A stretch of 64,000 nucleotides of DNA from Lysobacter sp. K5869 (GCF_018847975.1 NZ_CP072597.1:4565001-4629000), one strand, 5' to 3'. Counted from the stretch's first letter, positions 7,041-16,066 are shown. Translations and numbers: made by a program. Notes: generated from the letters alone by a model not told the origin.

Positions 7041-8258
7041 TCAGCGCGCCGTCTGCGCCTGCGCGCGCGCCGCCGCGAGCTGGCGCGGCGCGGCCTGGGC
7101 CAACCGCTGGTATAGCGCCACCACCTGCTCCATCAAGCCTTGCGTGCTCCAGCCGCGCGCGTCCACCGGCCCGGCCGCGGAAAGCCGCGCGCGCAGTTCC
7201 GGCGAGCGCAGCACATCGGCCACGTGCGCGGCGAAGGCGTCGACGTTCTCCTCGCTGACCACCGCGCTGCGCGCATCGCGCAACACCGTCGCGGTGCCCA
7301 TCACCGCGGTGGAGACGATCGGCACGCCCAGCGCCATCGCTTCGATCAGCACCAGGCCTTGGGTCTCGGTCGGCGAGGCGAACACGAAGGCGTCGCCGGC
7401 GCGGTAGGCGTCGAGCAAGGTGGTGCGGCGGTCGAGATTGCCGAAGAAGCGCACGTTGCGGTCGAGCCCGTATTCCTTCGACAAACGCTTGAGCCGCTCC
7501 GCGTCCGGGCCTTCGCCGGCGACGATGAACATCAGATCCGGGAAGTCGACGATCAGCTTGCGCGCCACCTGCAGCAGGAAGGCGATGTTCTTCTCCACGG
7601 CCAGACGGCTCACCGTCACCAGCGTCGGCCGCGTCGCCTCGATGCCGTGCTCGGCGCGGAACGCCGCGCCGTCGCCGCGCGCGAACTCGCTCAGGTCGAT
7701 GCCGGTCGGCAGCACGGTCGAGGGCGTGGCGATGCCGTAGCGGTTCAGCACCTCGACCATCTGCGCGGTCGGCACGATCAGGTGATCGACGCCGTGGCAG
7801 AGCATGCGCGACAGCCGCCGCGCGACCAGCCGCAGCAGCGCCACCGGCGCCCACGGCAGGTAGTGGCCGATGTATTCCTCGAAATAGGTGTGGTACGTCT
7901 CCACCGTCGGCCGGCCGGTCAGCTCGGCCAGCCGCACGCCCAGGCGGTGGGCGCGGAACGGGGTGTGGATGTGGATCACGTCCCACGGGCGCTTCGCCAG
8001 TTTCGGCAGGATCCGGCGCATGTCCGGGGCGCGGATCAGGCGGTCCTCGGGGTCGAAGAAGATGACCCGGGCCGGCAGGCGGACGATCTCGAACTCGTCG
8101 CTGTCGTGCAGTTCCTGGCCGCTGCCCGGGCCGTAATCCGGCGCGACCAGGGTCACCGCGTGGCCCATCCGCGCCAGCGACTGGGCGAAGGTGCGGATCG
8201 AGGTCGACACCCCGTTGACCCGCGGGAAGTACACGTCCGAGAGCATCAGGATGTTCAT
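7041..8258 (-). CDS. GT4-family glycosyltransferase
   Basis: This is a 405-residue GT-B retaining glycosyltransferase. The N-terminal acceptor domain opens MNILMLSDVYFPRVNGVSTS, the glycine-rich start of the GT4 family. The donor domain shows VTVSRLAVEKNIAFLLQVA, FIVAGEGPDAERL and the sugar-nucleotide motif ASPTETQGLVLIEAMALGVP (E-x7-E). The opening and HIHTPFRAHRLGV resemble enzymes that add glucose or mannose to diacylglycerol. A glycolipid substrate is therefore plausible but unproved. The gene is convergent with the MFS transporter and divergent from a PLD-family gene. It is probably monocistronic and acts at the cytoplasmic face of the membrane. Confidence 0.85.
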   Translation of the reverse strand: MNILMLSDVYFPRVNGVSTSIRTFAQSLARMGHAVTLVAPDYGPGSGQELHDSDEFEIVRLPARVIFFDPEDRLIRAPDMRRILPKLAKRPWDVIHIHTPFRAHRLGVRLAELTGRPTVETYHTYFEEYIGHYLPWAPVALLRLVARRLSRMLCHGVDHLIVPTAQMVEVLNRYGIATPSTVLPTGIDLSEFARGDGAAFRAEHGIEATRPTLVTVSRLAVEKNIAFLLQVARKLIVDFPDLMFIVAGEGPDAERLKRLSKEYGLDRNVRFFGNLDRRTTLLDAYRAGDAFVFASPTETQGLVLIEAMALGVPIVSTAVMGTATVLRDARSAVVSEENVDAFAAHVADVLRSPELRARLSAAGPVDARGWSTQGLMEQVVALYQRLAQAAPRQLAAARAQAQTAR

Positions 8259-8382
8259 CCTGCCCAGCCTAGAGGGGGCGGATGACCGATTTGTGTCCTG
8301 GGCGCCACACCCGGCAAATCAACGTGGTTGCGTAACCCGCCCCGGCTTCCCACCATGGCTCACCGCCCCGCCCGCCGCGCCG

Positions 8383-9879
8383 ATGTCCCGCCTCCCCGAT
8401 ACCGATTCCGAGTCCCCCGCCCCCGTCCGCCGCCCGCGCTGGCTGCGCCGCGTCCTCGCGCTGGTCCTGCTGGCCTGGATCGCCAGCGGCGTCTACCACG
8501 TCTACAAGCCGCTGCCCGCCGGGGTCAGCGTGGCCGGCCCGCTGCGCACCGCGCGCGAAGTCGCCCTGCTCACCGACATCACCTGGACCGACCCGCAAGG
8601 CGCGCGCCACAGCGATCAGCACGTGTTCGACGAAGCGCTGCGCCTGATCGGCCAAGCCGACCGCGCCATCGTCGCCGACCAGTTCCTGTTCAACGATTTC
8701 GGCAGCGAAAACCCCGGCGATGCGCGCTACCGCAAGCTCAGCCAGGAACTCACCGACGCGCTGATCGCGCGCAAACGCGCCGTGCCGGGTTTGACCGTGG
8801 TGCTGATCACCGACCCCATCAACACCGTCTACGGCGGCCGCGCCTCGCCGTATCTGGATCAGTTGCGCGAAGCCGGCGTCGAAGTCGTCGCCACCGACCT
8901 CGCCCGCCTGCGCACGCCGAACCCGGCATGGTCGGGCCTGTGGCAGTTGTGCTGCCGCTGGGCCGGCAACGACGCCGACGGCGGCTGGCTGCCCAATCCG
9001 CTCGGCCCCGGCAAAGTCGGCCTGCGCAGTTGGCTGGCGCTGCTGAATCTCAACGCCAACCACCGCAAGACCCTCGTCGTCGATCAAGGCCCGGACTGGA
9101 CCGCGCTGGTGGCCTCGGCCAATCCGCACGACGCCAGCAGCCTGCACGGCAACGTCGCCCTGCGCTTCAGCGGCGCCGCCGCGCTGGATCTGCTCGCCAG
9201 CGAGCGCGCGGTGGTCGCGCTGTCGGGCGCGGCGTGGCCGCGCGCGTTGCCGGCCGCGGTTCCGCCCGAGAGCATCGTCGACACCACCAGCGCGCCGCGC
9301 GTGCAAGTGCTGACCGAGGCCAAGATCCGCGACGCCCTGCTCGCCGCGGTCGACGGCGCGCGCGGCGGCGACCGGCTCGATATCGCCGTGTTCTATTTCT
9401 CGCACCGGCGCCTGGTCGATGCCGTGGTCGCCGCGCACAAGCGCGGCGTCGGCGTGCGCGTGCTGCTGGATCCGAACGAAGACGCCTTCGGCCGCAAGAA
9501 GAACGGCGTGCCGAACCGGCAAGTCGCCTCCGAATTGGTCGCCGCCGGCGTTCCGGTGCGCTGGTGCGACACCCACGGCGAGCAATGCCACGCCAAGCTG
9601 CTGCTGCGCACGGGCAGCGACGGCAAGATCGAATTGATCGCCGGTTCGGCCAATTACACGCGGCGCAATCTGGACGACTACAACCTGGAATCCAGCGCGC
9701 GCGTGGTGGCCCTGGACGACGCGCCGGTGGCGCAGCAGGCCAAGGCCTATTTCGAGCACAGCTGGAGCAACGGCGACGGGCAGACCATCAGCGCCGATTA
9801 CGCCAAATACGCCGACGAATCGACGCTGCGCAAGATTTGGTACCGCATCGCGGAGGCGAGCGGGTTGTCGAGTTTCTGA
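8383..9879 (+). CDS. Membrane-anchored phospholipase D family protein
   Basis: This is a 498-residue protein with an N-terminal membrane segment (about 22-38, RVLALVLLAWIASGVYHVY) and two PLD domains. The first catalytic motif is H227-R-K-T-L-V-V-D. The second is H403-A-K-L-L-L-R-T, followed by IELIAGSANYTRRNLDDYN. The canonical aspartate of the second motif is replaced by Thr410. In this superfamily both HxK motifs form one active site, so histidine and lysine are intact but the acidic partner is atypical. It resembles cardiolipin-synthase-like and phospholipase-like proteins. ATG 8383 begins the anchor; the longer frame overlaps the promoter region. The substrate is not known. Confidence 0.82.
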   Translation: MSRLPDTDSESPAPVRRPRWLRRVLALVLLAWIASGVYHVYKPLPAGVSVAGPLRTAREVALLTDITWTDPQGARHSDQHVFDEALRLIGQADRAIVADQFLFNDFGSENPGDARYRKLSQELTDALIARKRAVPGLTVVLITDPINTVYGGRASPYLDQLREAGVEVVATDLARLRTPNPAWSGLWQLCCRWAGNDADGGWLPNPLGPGKVGLRSWLALLNLNANHRKTLVVDQGPDWTALVASANPHDASSLHGNVALRFSGAAALDLLASERAVVALSGAAWPRALPAAVPPESIVDTTSAPRVQVLTEAKIRDALLAAVDGARGGDRLDIAVFYFSHRRLVDAVVAAHKRGVGVRVLLDPNEDAFGRKKNGVPNRQVASELVAAGVPVRWCDTHGEQCHAKLLLRTGSDGKIELIAGSANYTRRNLDDYNLESSARVVALDDAPVAQQAKAYFEHSWSNGDGQTISADYAKYADESTLRKIWYRIAEASGLSSF

Positions 9880-9912
9880 GTCGGCATCGCATTTACGGCG
9901 CGATCCGATGCC

Positions 9913-9980
9913 GCGCGGTCGCGGTTCACGCCGCTCCTACAGGTCGTCCATGTAGGAGCGGCGTGAGCCGCGACCGCGAA
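9913..9980. repeat. REP-like palindrome pair (head to head)
   Basis: Two inverted copies of the window's commonest repeat (TGTAGGAGCGGCGTGAGCCG and following CGACCGCGAAA) lie at 9913-9941 and 9951-9980, separated by about 9 bases. Each copy contains the mini-hairpin GCGGC-GTGA-GCCGC. As a pair they form a large hairpin between two same-strand genes. Confidence 0.85.
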
Positions 9981-10135
9981 ACCGCAACCACGACGCCCCC
10001 CGCCGCGCGCGTCATCGGGCAATCGTCCGCCACCATGCTGCGCCGCAGCTTGCCCCATCGGACGATGGCGCCGTCGCCCGCGCGGCGCTTCACTGCGGCC
10101 ACGCCGGAGCCCGTTCCGGCCTGGGGAGCCGCCGC

Positions 10136-11956
10136 ATGTCCGCCGCATTCCGCCCGCTCCGCCGGCCCGCGCGCCGCGCGGCCCGTCGCTGGCCGCTGCT
10201 GTCCGTCCTGCTCGCCGCCGCGGCCTGCGCCGCGCCCGCGTTCGCTTCCAGCGAAGTGACCGGCTTCGGCGGCAACCCCGGCAATCTGCGCATGTTCGCC
10301 TACGTGCCGCCGAACCTGCCGGCCGACGCGCCGCTGGTGGTCGCGCTGCACGGCTGCTCGCAAAGCGCGGCCAGCTACGACGCCGAAACCGGCTGGGAAA
10401 TGCTGGCTCAGCGCTGGCGCTTCGCCCTGCTGCTGCCGCAGCAGCAAAGCGCGAACAACTCCAGCACCTGCTTCAACTGGTTCGAGCCGGGCGACACCGC
10501 GCGCGGCCAGGGCGAAGCGCTGTCGATCAAGCAAATGATCGACCGCATGCGCGCCGATCACGCGACCTCGAACAGCCGCGTCTACGTCACCGGCCTGTCC
10601 GCCGGCGGCGCGATGGCGGCGGCGCTGCTCGCGGTCTACCCCGACACCTTCGCCGGCGGCGCCATCGTCGCCGGCTTGCCGTACCGCTGCGCGACCTCGT
10701 CGTCGGCCGCGTTCTCGTGCATGTCGCCCGGCACCGATCTCAGCCCGCAGCAATGGGGCGACAAGGTGCGCGCCGCGAGTTCGCACGCCGGCCCGTGGCC
10801 CATCGTGTCGTTGTGGCAAGGCGACGCCGATTACCTCGTGCGGCCGATGAACCAGACCGAGCTGATGCAGCAATGGACCAACGTCCATGGCATCGACCAA
10901 ACGCCGGAGGTCGAAGACACCGTCGCCGGCGTCGCGCACAAGGTCTATCGCGACGCGGCCGGCCGCGCCTTGGTCGAGACCTATACCGTCGCCGGCATGG
11001 GCCACGGCGTGCCGGTCGACCCGGGCAACGGCGAAAGCCAGTGCGGCACGGCGGGCGCTTACGTTCTCGACGCGAACATTTGTTCGAGCTACTACATCGC
11101 GCGTTTCTGGGGGCTGGACGATCTGGACCCGAACCCGCCGCAAGCGGTCTTGACGGCGCCGGCCGACGGTGCCGCGGTCAGCGGCACGGTGACGCTGACC
11201 GCCGAAGCCAGCGACGATGTCGGCGTGGAGCGGGTCGAGTTCCTGCTCGACGGCGCGGTGCTCGGCAGCGACGCCAGCGCGCCGTACTCGCTGCAATGGA
11301 ACAGCGCGAACGCGAGCGACGGCGCGCATCGCTTGCAGGCGCGGGCTTTTGATTTGGCCGGCAACACCGGTTCCTCGGCGGCGGTCACGATCCAGGTCAG
11401 CGGAGGCGGCGCCGCGACCTTGGTCATGGAGTTCGACAACGAAGACGCCAACGACGGCTACGTCAAGGCCAACGCCGACGGCAGCGCCGCCGCGGCCGGC
11501 ACGCTGGAAGCCAGCTACGGCCTCGCCAGCGGCCGCGGCGCCGACGCCAAGCTCAACCGCAGCCTGCTCTCGTTCGACACCTCCGCGTTGCCCGACGGCG
11601 CGAGCATCGTCGCCGCCACGCTCAGCGTCGCCTTCCGCAGCGCTTACGGCGACCCGTGGAGTTCGCCGGCCGGCAACCGCCTGCTGATCGACGCGCGCCG
11701 CGGATGCTTCGGCGGCTGCGCCATCGAAGCCGGCGACTATGCCGCCGCGGCCGACGCCGACGCGGTCGCCGAACTCGCGCGCTTCACCGGCGGCCGTCAG
11801 AGTTCGGGGGCCTTCGACGCGGCGGGCCTGAGCGCCATCGATCCCGCCGGCCGCACCCAGCTGCGGCTGCGTTTCGAGCAAGCCCCTGTCGGCACGAACT
11901 ATTTGTGGATCGATCGCGGGGCCGGCGCGAAGCTTCGGGTCGAGTATCGGCCGTGA
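10136..11956 (+). CDS. Secreted PHB-depolymerase-family esterase with Ig and C-terminal accessory domains
   Basis: This is a 606-residue exported protein. The signal peptide covers about 1-38 (RRWPLLSVLLAAAACAAPAF then ASSEV). The esterase domain (about 40-335) is of the PHB depolymerase/feruloyl esterase family. It has the oxyanion motif ALHGCSQSA, nucleophile Ser155 in GLSAGG, Asp232 in WQGDADYLV and His290 in AGMGHGVP. A bacterial Ig domain follows (about 345-425, VFLLDGAVLGSDASAPYS-like). Last is a roughly 180-residue DNRLRE/jelly-roll-like domain with the LSFDTSALPDGASIVAATL signature. This order fits an extracellular depolymerase attacking a polyester or esterified polysaccharide, with substrate-binding C-terminal domains. 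REP repeats precede it. Confidence 0.88.
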   Translation: MSAAFRPLRRPARRAARRWPLLSVLLAAAACAAPAFASSEVTGFGGNPGNLRMFAYVPPNLPADAPLVVALHGCSQSAASYDAETGWEMLAQRWRFALLLPQQQSANNSSTCFNWFEPGDTARGQGEALSIKQMIDRMRADHATSNSRVYVTGLSAGGAMAAALLAVYPDTFAGGAIVAGLPYRCATSSSAAFSCMSPGTDLSPQQWGDKVRAASSHAGPWPIVSLWQGDADYLVRPMNQTELMQQWTNVHGIDQTPEVEDTVAGVAHKVYRDAAGRALVETYTVAGMGHGVPVDPGNGESQCGTAGAYVLDANICSSYYIARFWGLDDLDPNPPQAVLTAPADGAAVSGTVTLTAEASDDVGVERVEFLLDGAVLGSDASAPYSLQWNSANASDGAHRLQARAFDLAGNTGSSAAVTIQVSGGGAATLVMEFDNEDANDGYVKANADGSAAAAGTLEASYGLASGRGADAKLNRSLLSFDTSALPDGASIVAATLSVAFRSAYGDPWSSPAGNRLLIDARRGCFGGCAIEAGDYAAAADADAVAELARFTGGRQSSGAFDAAGLSAIDPAGRTQLRLRFEQAPVGTNYLWIDRGAGAKLRVEYRP

Positions 11957-11978
11957 GGCGGAATGGGAGATGGCGTGT

Positions 11979-12073
11979 GGAGATAGGAGATAGGAGATAG
12001 GAGATAGGAGATAGGAGATAGGAGATAGCTTAGGCCGGCTTTTGCTATCTCCTAGCTTCTGTACGCTATCTCC
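11979..12073. repeat. Seven GGAGATA heptamers plus inverted copies
   Basis: Seven perfect GGAGATA units run from 11979 to 12027. Two inverted units (TATCTCC) follow at 12046-12052 and 12067-12073. The whole can fold as a hairpin with alternative registers. It separates the esterase and metallopeptidase genes. Confidence 0.9.
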
Positions 12074-12109
12074 TCGCTCCCCGCCCCTCCATGCCGTATC
12101 GTCCCCGCC

Positions 12110-12619
12110 ATGGATCCGCTCCGCTACCTGCGCGGCTACCCGCCGCACGTCCTGACCCAAGTGCAAGCCTTGATCGACGCCGGCAAGCTCGGCGAGGTCT
12201 TGCGCAAGCGCTACGACCACGGCGGCCACGACGTGCGCGACGACAAGGCGCTGTACGAATACGTGGTGGCGATCAAAGACCGCTACATGCGCAAGGCCGA
12301 GCCGCTCAACAAGGTCGTCTACGACAACAAGCTGCACGTGGTGAGCCAGGCGTTGGGCACCCACACCGCGATCTCGCGCGTGCACGGCGGCAAGCTCAAG
12401 GCCGCGCGCGAGATCCGCATCGCCACCTTGTTCCGCGACGCGCCGGCGCCGTTCCTGGAAATGATCGCGGTGCACGAGCTGGCGCATCTGAAGCATCGCG
12501 ACCACGACAAGGGGTTCTATCAGCTGTGCTCGCACATGAGCCCGGACTATCACCAGCTCGAGTTCGATCTGCGCTTGTATCTGACCGCGCAGGAAACCGA
12601 GGCGGCCTCCAAGCGCTGA
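12110..12619 (+). CDS. YgjP-like M48-type metallopeptidase
   Basis: This is a 169-residue cytoplasmic protein of the YgjP/DUF45 metal-dependent hydrolase group. The zinc-binding HExxH is in EMIAVHELAHLKHRDHDKGF, with an extra conserved histidine cluster (HLKHRDHD) and a family-typical ending (MSPDYHQLEFDLRLYL). Members resemble the WLM/SprT metalloproteases. No signal peptide is present. The start ATG is followed by the family-like DPLRYLRGYPPHVL. Five clustered REP-like repeats lie directly downstream and may stabilise or end the transcript. Metal dependence follows from the motif; the biological substrate is unknown. Confidence 0.88.
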   Translation: MDPLRYLRGYPPHVLTQVQALIDAGKLGEVLRKRYDHGGHDVRDDKALYEYVVAIKDRYMRKAEPLNKVVYDNKLHVVSQALGTHTAISRVHGGKLKAAREIRIATLFRDAPAPFLEMIAVHELAHLKHRDHDKGFYQLCSHMSPDYHQLEFDLRLYLTAQETEAASKR

Positions 12620-12626
12620 GGCTGGG

Positions 12627-12876
12627 TGTAGGAGCGGCATAAGCCGCGACCGCTCTCCCCAATTCGCGCCGTCGCTTCGTTTGCGCGGTCGCAGCTTACG
12701 CAGCTCCTACACTCGGAAACTAACCGGCCGGAGCCCTGTAGGGGCGGCGTAAGCCGCGACCTCCCCCCATTTCCGCCGTCGCTTCGTTTTCGCGGTCGCA
12801 GCTCGCGCAGCTCCTACACTCGGAAACGAACCGGCCGGAGCCCCTGTAGGAGCGGCGCGAGCCGCGACCGCGAAAA
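12627..12876. repeat. Cluster of five REP-like palindromes with a tandem duplication
   Basis: Copies lie at 12627-12652 (+), 12681-12711 (-), 12738-12761 (+), 12787-12817 (-) and 12845-12876 (+). Stretches around 12650-12757 and 12757-12865 are near-copies of each other, about 107 bases long. They share the unique spacer ACTCGGAAAC(T/G)AACCGGCCGG, so an inverted REP pair was duplicated in tandem. The cluster lies between two convergent genes. Confidence 0.88.
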
Positions 12877-12907
12877 CCCAACCACGACGAAACCCGCCGA
12901 TCCGCCG

Positions 12908-14194
12908 TCAATCGTGATGCTCTTCCTCGCGCACCATCAACAGCGCGATCAAGGTCAGCGCGCCCGCCGCCGCCAGGTAATACCCGACGTACGCCAGCCC
13001 GTAACTCTGCGCCAGGAAGGTCGCGATCGACGGCGCCAGCGACGCGCCCAGGATCCCCGCGAAATTGAACGCCAGCGACGCGCCGGTGTAGCGCACCGCG
13101 GTCGGGAACATCTCCGACAGAATCGTCCCCAACGGCCCGTACGTCAGCCCCATCACGCCCAGCCCCAGGCTCAGGAACGCGAACACGCCCCAGGCGTTGC
13201 CGCCGACGAACAACTGCTCGAACAGCACGCCGAACACCATCACCGCCAGGGTCGAGACGATCATCGCCAAACGCCGCCCGCTGCGGTCGGCGAACATCGC
13301 CGACAAGGGAATGGTCGCGGCGAAGCACACCACGCTGCCCAGTTGCAGCAGCAGGAATTCGTGGCGGGTGTAGCCCAGGTGCGCGGTGCCCCAACTCAGC
13401 GCGAACACCGTCATCAGATAGAACAGCACGAACGTCGCCAGCGCCGCGAAGGTGCCGGCGATCAGCGCGCCGGGATGGCGCAGCAGCACGCCGACCATCG
13501 GCACCTTGACCCGCTCGTGATGATCCATGGCCTTGCGGAACGCCGGCGTCTCGCTGATCCGCAGCCGCACCCACAGGCCGACGAACACCAGCGCCGCGCT
13601 GGCCAGGAACGGGATGCGCCAGCCCCAGGCGAAGAAGGCGTCGTCGCCCATCAGGTCGGTCAACACCAGGAAGATGCCGGTGGACAGGAAGAAGCCGATC
13701 GGCGCGCCCAGCTGCGGGAACATGCCGTACCACGCGCGCTTGCCCGGCGGCGCGTTCTCGGTCGCCAGCAACACCGCGCCGCCCCACTCGCCGCCCAGGC
13801 CCAGGCCTTGGCCGAAGCGGCACAGCGCCAGCGCGATCGGCGCGGCGATGCCGATGCTGGCGTAGGTCGGCAGCAGGCCGATGGTGACCGTGGACAGGCC
13901 CATGGTCAGCAGCGCCGCCACCAGCGTCGCCTTGCGCCCGATGCGGTCGCCGAAATGGCCGAAGATCGCCGCGCCGACGGGGCGGGCGAAGAACGCCAGC
14001 GCGAACGCGGCCAGCGATTGCAAGGTCGCGGTGTTGGGATCGGCCGAGGGGAAGAACAGCTTGGGGAACACCAGCACCGCGGCGGTGGCGTAGATGTAGA
14101 AGTCGAAGAACTCGATGGTGGTGCCGATCAGGCTCGCGAACAGGACCCGCGAGGGAGAATTGACCGTGGCCTGGGCGGCTGCGCTCATCGGCAT
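12908..14194 (-). CDS. MHS-family MFS symporter
   Basis: This is a 428-residue, 12-helix major facilitator of the metabolite:H+ symporter branch. Diagnostic motifs are ASLIGTTIEFFDFYIYATAA in helix 1, FGHFGDRIGRKATL in loop 2-3, GLGLGGEWGGAVLLATENAP in helix 5, and MTVFALSWGTAHLGY. Family members import organic acids, amino acids or betaines with protons (ProP, ShiA, KgtP types). The start MPMSAAAQ is chosen, with MSAA two codons later as an alternative; an in-frame extension to 14335 lacks similarity. It is divergent from the Gfo/Idh/MocA oxidoreductase, which might act on an imported compound. That link is only positional. Confidence 0.88.
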   Translation of the reverse strand: MPMSAAAQATVNSPSRVLFASLIGTTIEFFDFYIYATAAVLVFPKLFFPSADPNTATLQSLAAFALAFFARPVGAAIFGHFGDRIGRKATLVAALLTMGLSTVTIGLLPTYASIGIAAPIALALCRFGQGLGLGGEWGGAVLLATENAPPGKRAWYGMFPQLGAPIGFFLSTGIFLVLTDLMGDDAFFAWGWRIPFLASAALVFVGLWVRLRISETPAFRKAMDHHERVKVPMVGVLLRHPGALIAGTFAALATFVLFYLMTVFALSWGTAHLGYTRHEFLLLQLGSVVCFAATIPLSAMFADRSGRRLAMIVSTLAVMVFGVLFEQLFVGGNAWGVFAFLSLGLGVMGLTYGPLGTILSEMFPTAVRYTGASLAFNFAGILGASLAPSIATFLAQSYGLAYVGYYLAAAGALTLIALLMVREEEHHD

Positions 14195-14333
14195 GTCCGG
14201 ATTGTCGGGGGGAGGTGCTGCATAGATACCCGATCCCGGGCCGGTTCGGCAAAGCCCCGATGGTCTTAGCCGCTGGCCGCGCACGGCGCGATCCGGCAAG
14301 GTGGCGGCACCCCCGCCGCGAAGCCCCGCGTCC

Positions 14334-15428
14334 ATGAGCGAATCCGCCCCTCTCCGCGTCGCCTTGATCGGCTACGGCTTCGCCGGCAAGACCTTTCACG
14401 CGCCCTTGATCGCGGCGACGCCGGGACTGGCGCTGAGCGTGGTCGGCTCCAGCGACGCGGCCAAGGTCGCCGCCGATGTTCCCGGCGCCGCCGTCGTCGC
14501 CGACCCGCTGCGAGCCGCGACCGATCCGCGCGCCGACCTGATCGTGATCGCCACGCCCAACCACAGCCACGCCCCGCTCGCGCGCGCCGCGCTCGCGGCC
14601 GGCAAGCACGTGGTGGTCGACAAGCCCTTCACCCTGGACCTGAGCGAAGCGCGCGAACTCGCGGCGCTGGCGCAACGCCACGACCGGCTGCTGTCGGTGT
14701 TCCAGAACCGGCGCTGGGACAGCGACTACCTCGGCGTGAAACGCGCCATCGAATCGGGCCGGCTCGGCGAGATCGCGCACTTCGAATCGCATATCGACCG
14801 CTTCCGCCCGCAGGTGCGCGAGCGCTGGCGCGAGCAGGCCGGTCCCGGCACCGGCGTGTGGTGGGACCTGGGCCCGCATCTGGCCGATCAGGCGCTGCAG
14901 TTGTTCGGCCTGCCCGAGCGCGTGTTCGCCAGCCTCGCCACGCAGCGCGAAGGCGCGGTGGTCGCCGATTGGGCGCACGTGGTGCTGGAGTACCCGCGGC
15001 TGCGGGCGATCCTGCACGCCGGCATGCTCGCCGCCGGCGGGGTTTCGCGTTTCCTCGTCCACGGCAGCGCCGGCAGCGTGGCGAAAGCGCGCGCCGACCG
15101 GCAGGAAGCGCAGTTGCTCGCCGGCATGAAGCCCGGCGCGCCCGGCTGGGGCGAGGACGACGACGAACTGCGATGGTTCGGCGCCGACGCGCAAGAACGC
15201 TGGCCGACGCCGGTCGGCGATCAGCGCAATTACTACGCGCAAGTGCGCGACGCCGTCGCCGGCCGCGGCGCCAACCCCGTCTCGCCGCTGCAAGCGGTGG
15301 CCTTGATGGCGGTGCTGGAAGCGGCCGAGGCTTCGGCCGCGCAAGGCCGCGCGTTGGCGCCGGCGTTGAGCGAAGAAGAGCGCGCCGCGTTCGCGCGCGA
15401 GCGCGAGGCCGCGCAAGCGCGAGGCTGA
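14334..15428 (+). CDS. Gfo/Idh/MocA family oxidoreductase
   Basis: This is a 364-residue NAD(P)-dependent sugar/inositol dehydrogenase-like protein. The N-terminal Rossmann domain begins RVALIGYGFAGKTFHAPLIA. It continues with IATPNHSHAPLARAALAAGK and the family lysine motif VVVDKPFTLDLSEA. The C-terminal alpha/beta domain includes WWDLGPHLADQALQLFGLP, with the conserved D-x-x-x-H that serves the active site, and ends ALMAVLEAAEASAAQGRAL. It is most like the YdgJ/scyllo-inositol dehydrogenase branch. The start ATG immediately precedes the Rossmann strand. It is divergent from an MHS transporter. The natural substrate cannot be read from sequence alone. Confidence 0.9.
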   Translation: MSESAPLRVALIGYGFAGKTFHAPLIAATPGLALSVVGSSDAAKVAADVPGAAVVADPLRAATDPRADLIVIATPNHSHAPLARAALAAGKHVVVDKPFTLDLSEARELAALAQRHDRLLSVFQNRRWDSDYLGVKRAIESGRLGEIAHFESHIDRFRPQVRERWREQAGPGTGVWWDLGPHLADQALQLFGLPERVFASLATQREGAVVADWAHVVLEYPRLRAILHAGMLAAGGVSRFLVHGSAGSVAKARADRQEAQLLAGMKPGAPGWGEDDDELRWFGADAQERWPTPVGDQRNYYAQVRDAVAGRGANPVSPLQAVALMAVLEAAEASAAQGRALAPALSEEERAAFAREREAAQARG

Positions 15429-16066
15429 GCCGGACTCACCGTCGCTCATCGCGTGATGAACGATCGCGCCGCGCGTACCGCCACGTACTGCGCGAAAGCG
15501 AAAGCGCGATTCCAACGAAGAAAAAAACCGCTCGCGTTTTCGCCGCGCGAGCGTGAACGCGCGCGCCGCGCGTCACGCGCCTGCGCGGACCGAGCGCACG
15601 CGTTCGCGCGGCGTCCGGGCGAATTTGCAAGCGCGGAAGAACTCGCAAGCGCGCCGCGCGCACACGCGCAGCGCCGAGTTCATCGCAGATCGGCAAATCG
15701 GTAATAAGCACGGCGGCTAATGCGCGAAACATCAAAGTTTCGCCGGCGCGCGCTTTTCTACTCTGTGCGCGCTCCAACCGAGCGGCGCCGCCTCTCCCCG
15801 GCGCGGCGCCGCGACGCAACGGATGCGCCCTTCCCTCCCGGCCCCGCGCGGGCCGTTGTTCAGTTGCGCGACTCCGGCCATTCCGGCGCCGCGCCATGAC
15901 CGCAATTGGCGGCGAGGCCATGGCCGCGCCGCGTTCCAGGGGAGTCGTCGGCGGCCTCGTTCCTCGCCCACGCCGCGACGCATGCGCGTCGACGGCGGCG
16001 CGTGCGCGCGGCCGCGCCGCGGCATCGCTGTCTCCACACACACCTCCACCGAAGCAGGTACTTACC
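15429..16066. other. 638-base gene-free stretch with a minus-strand terminator
   Basis: No convincing protein gene is seen; open frames here are Arg/Ala-rich shadows. Notable items are the minus-oriented terminator at 15521-15553 and a small perfect hairpin around 15727-15746 (GCGAAAC...GTTTCGC on the minus strand). Together they could mark an unannotated minus-strand RNA of about 200 bases. Confidence 0.45.
15521..15553 (-). terminator. Orphan intrinsic terminator, minus orientation
   Basis: On the minus strand the 8-bp stem CGCTCGCG/CGCGAGCG is followed by GG and a run of seven T. No minus-strand gene lies upstream of it: the next feature at higher coordinates is the plus-strand gene at 16067. 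It therefore does not end any annotated gene. Confidence 0.65.

Noticed and set aside
15453..15704. Open frame of 83 codons in the 15.4-16.1 kb gap
   Set aside because: It is Arg/Ala-rich with no ribosome site or recognisable motif, and overlaps the minus-strand terminator. It is typical of chance frames at this GC content.
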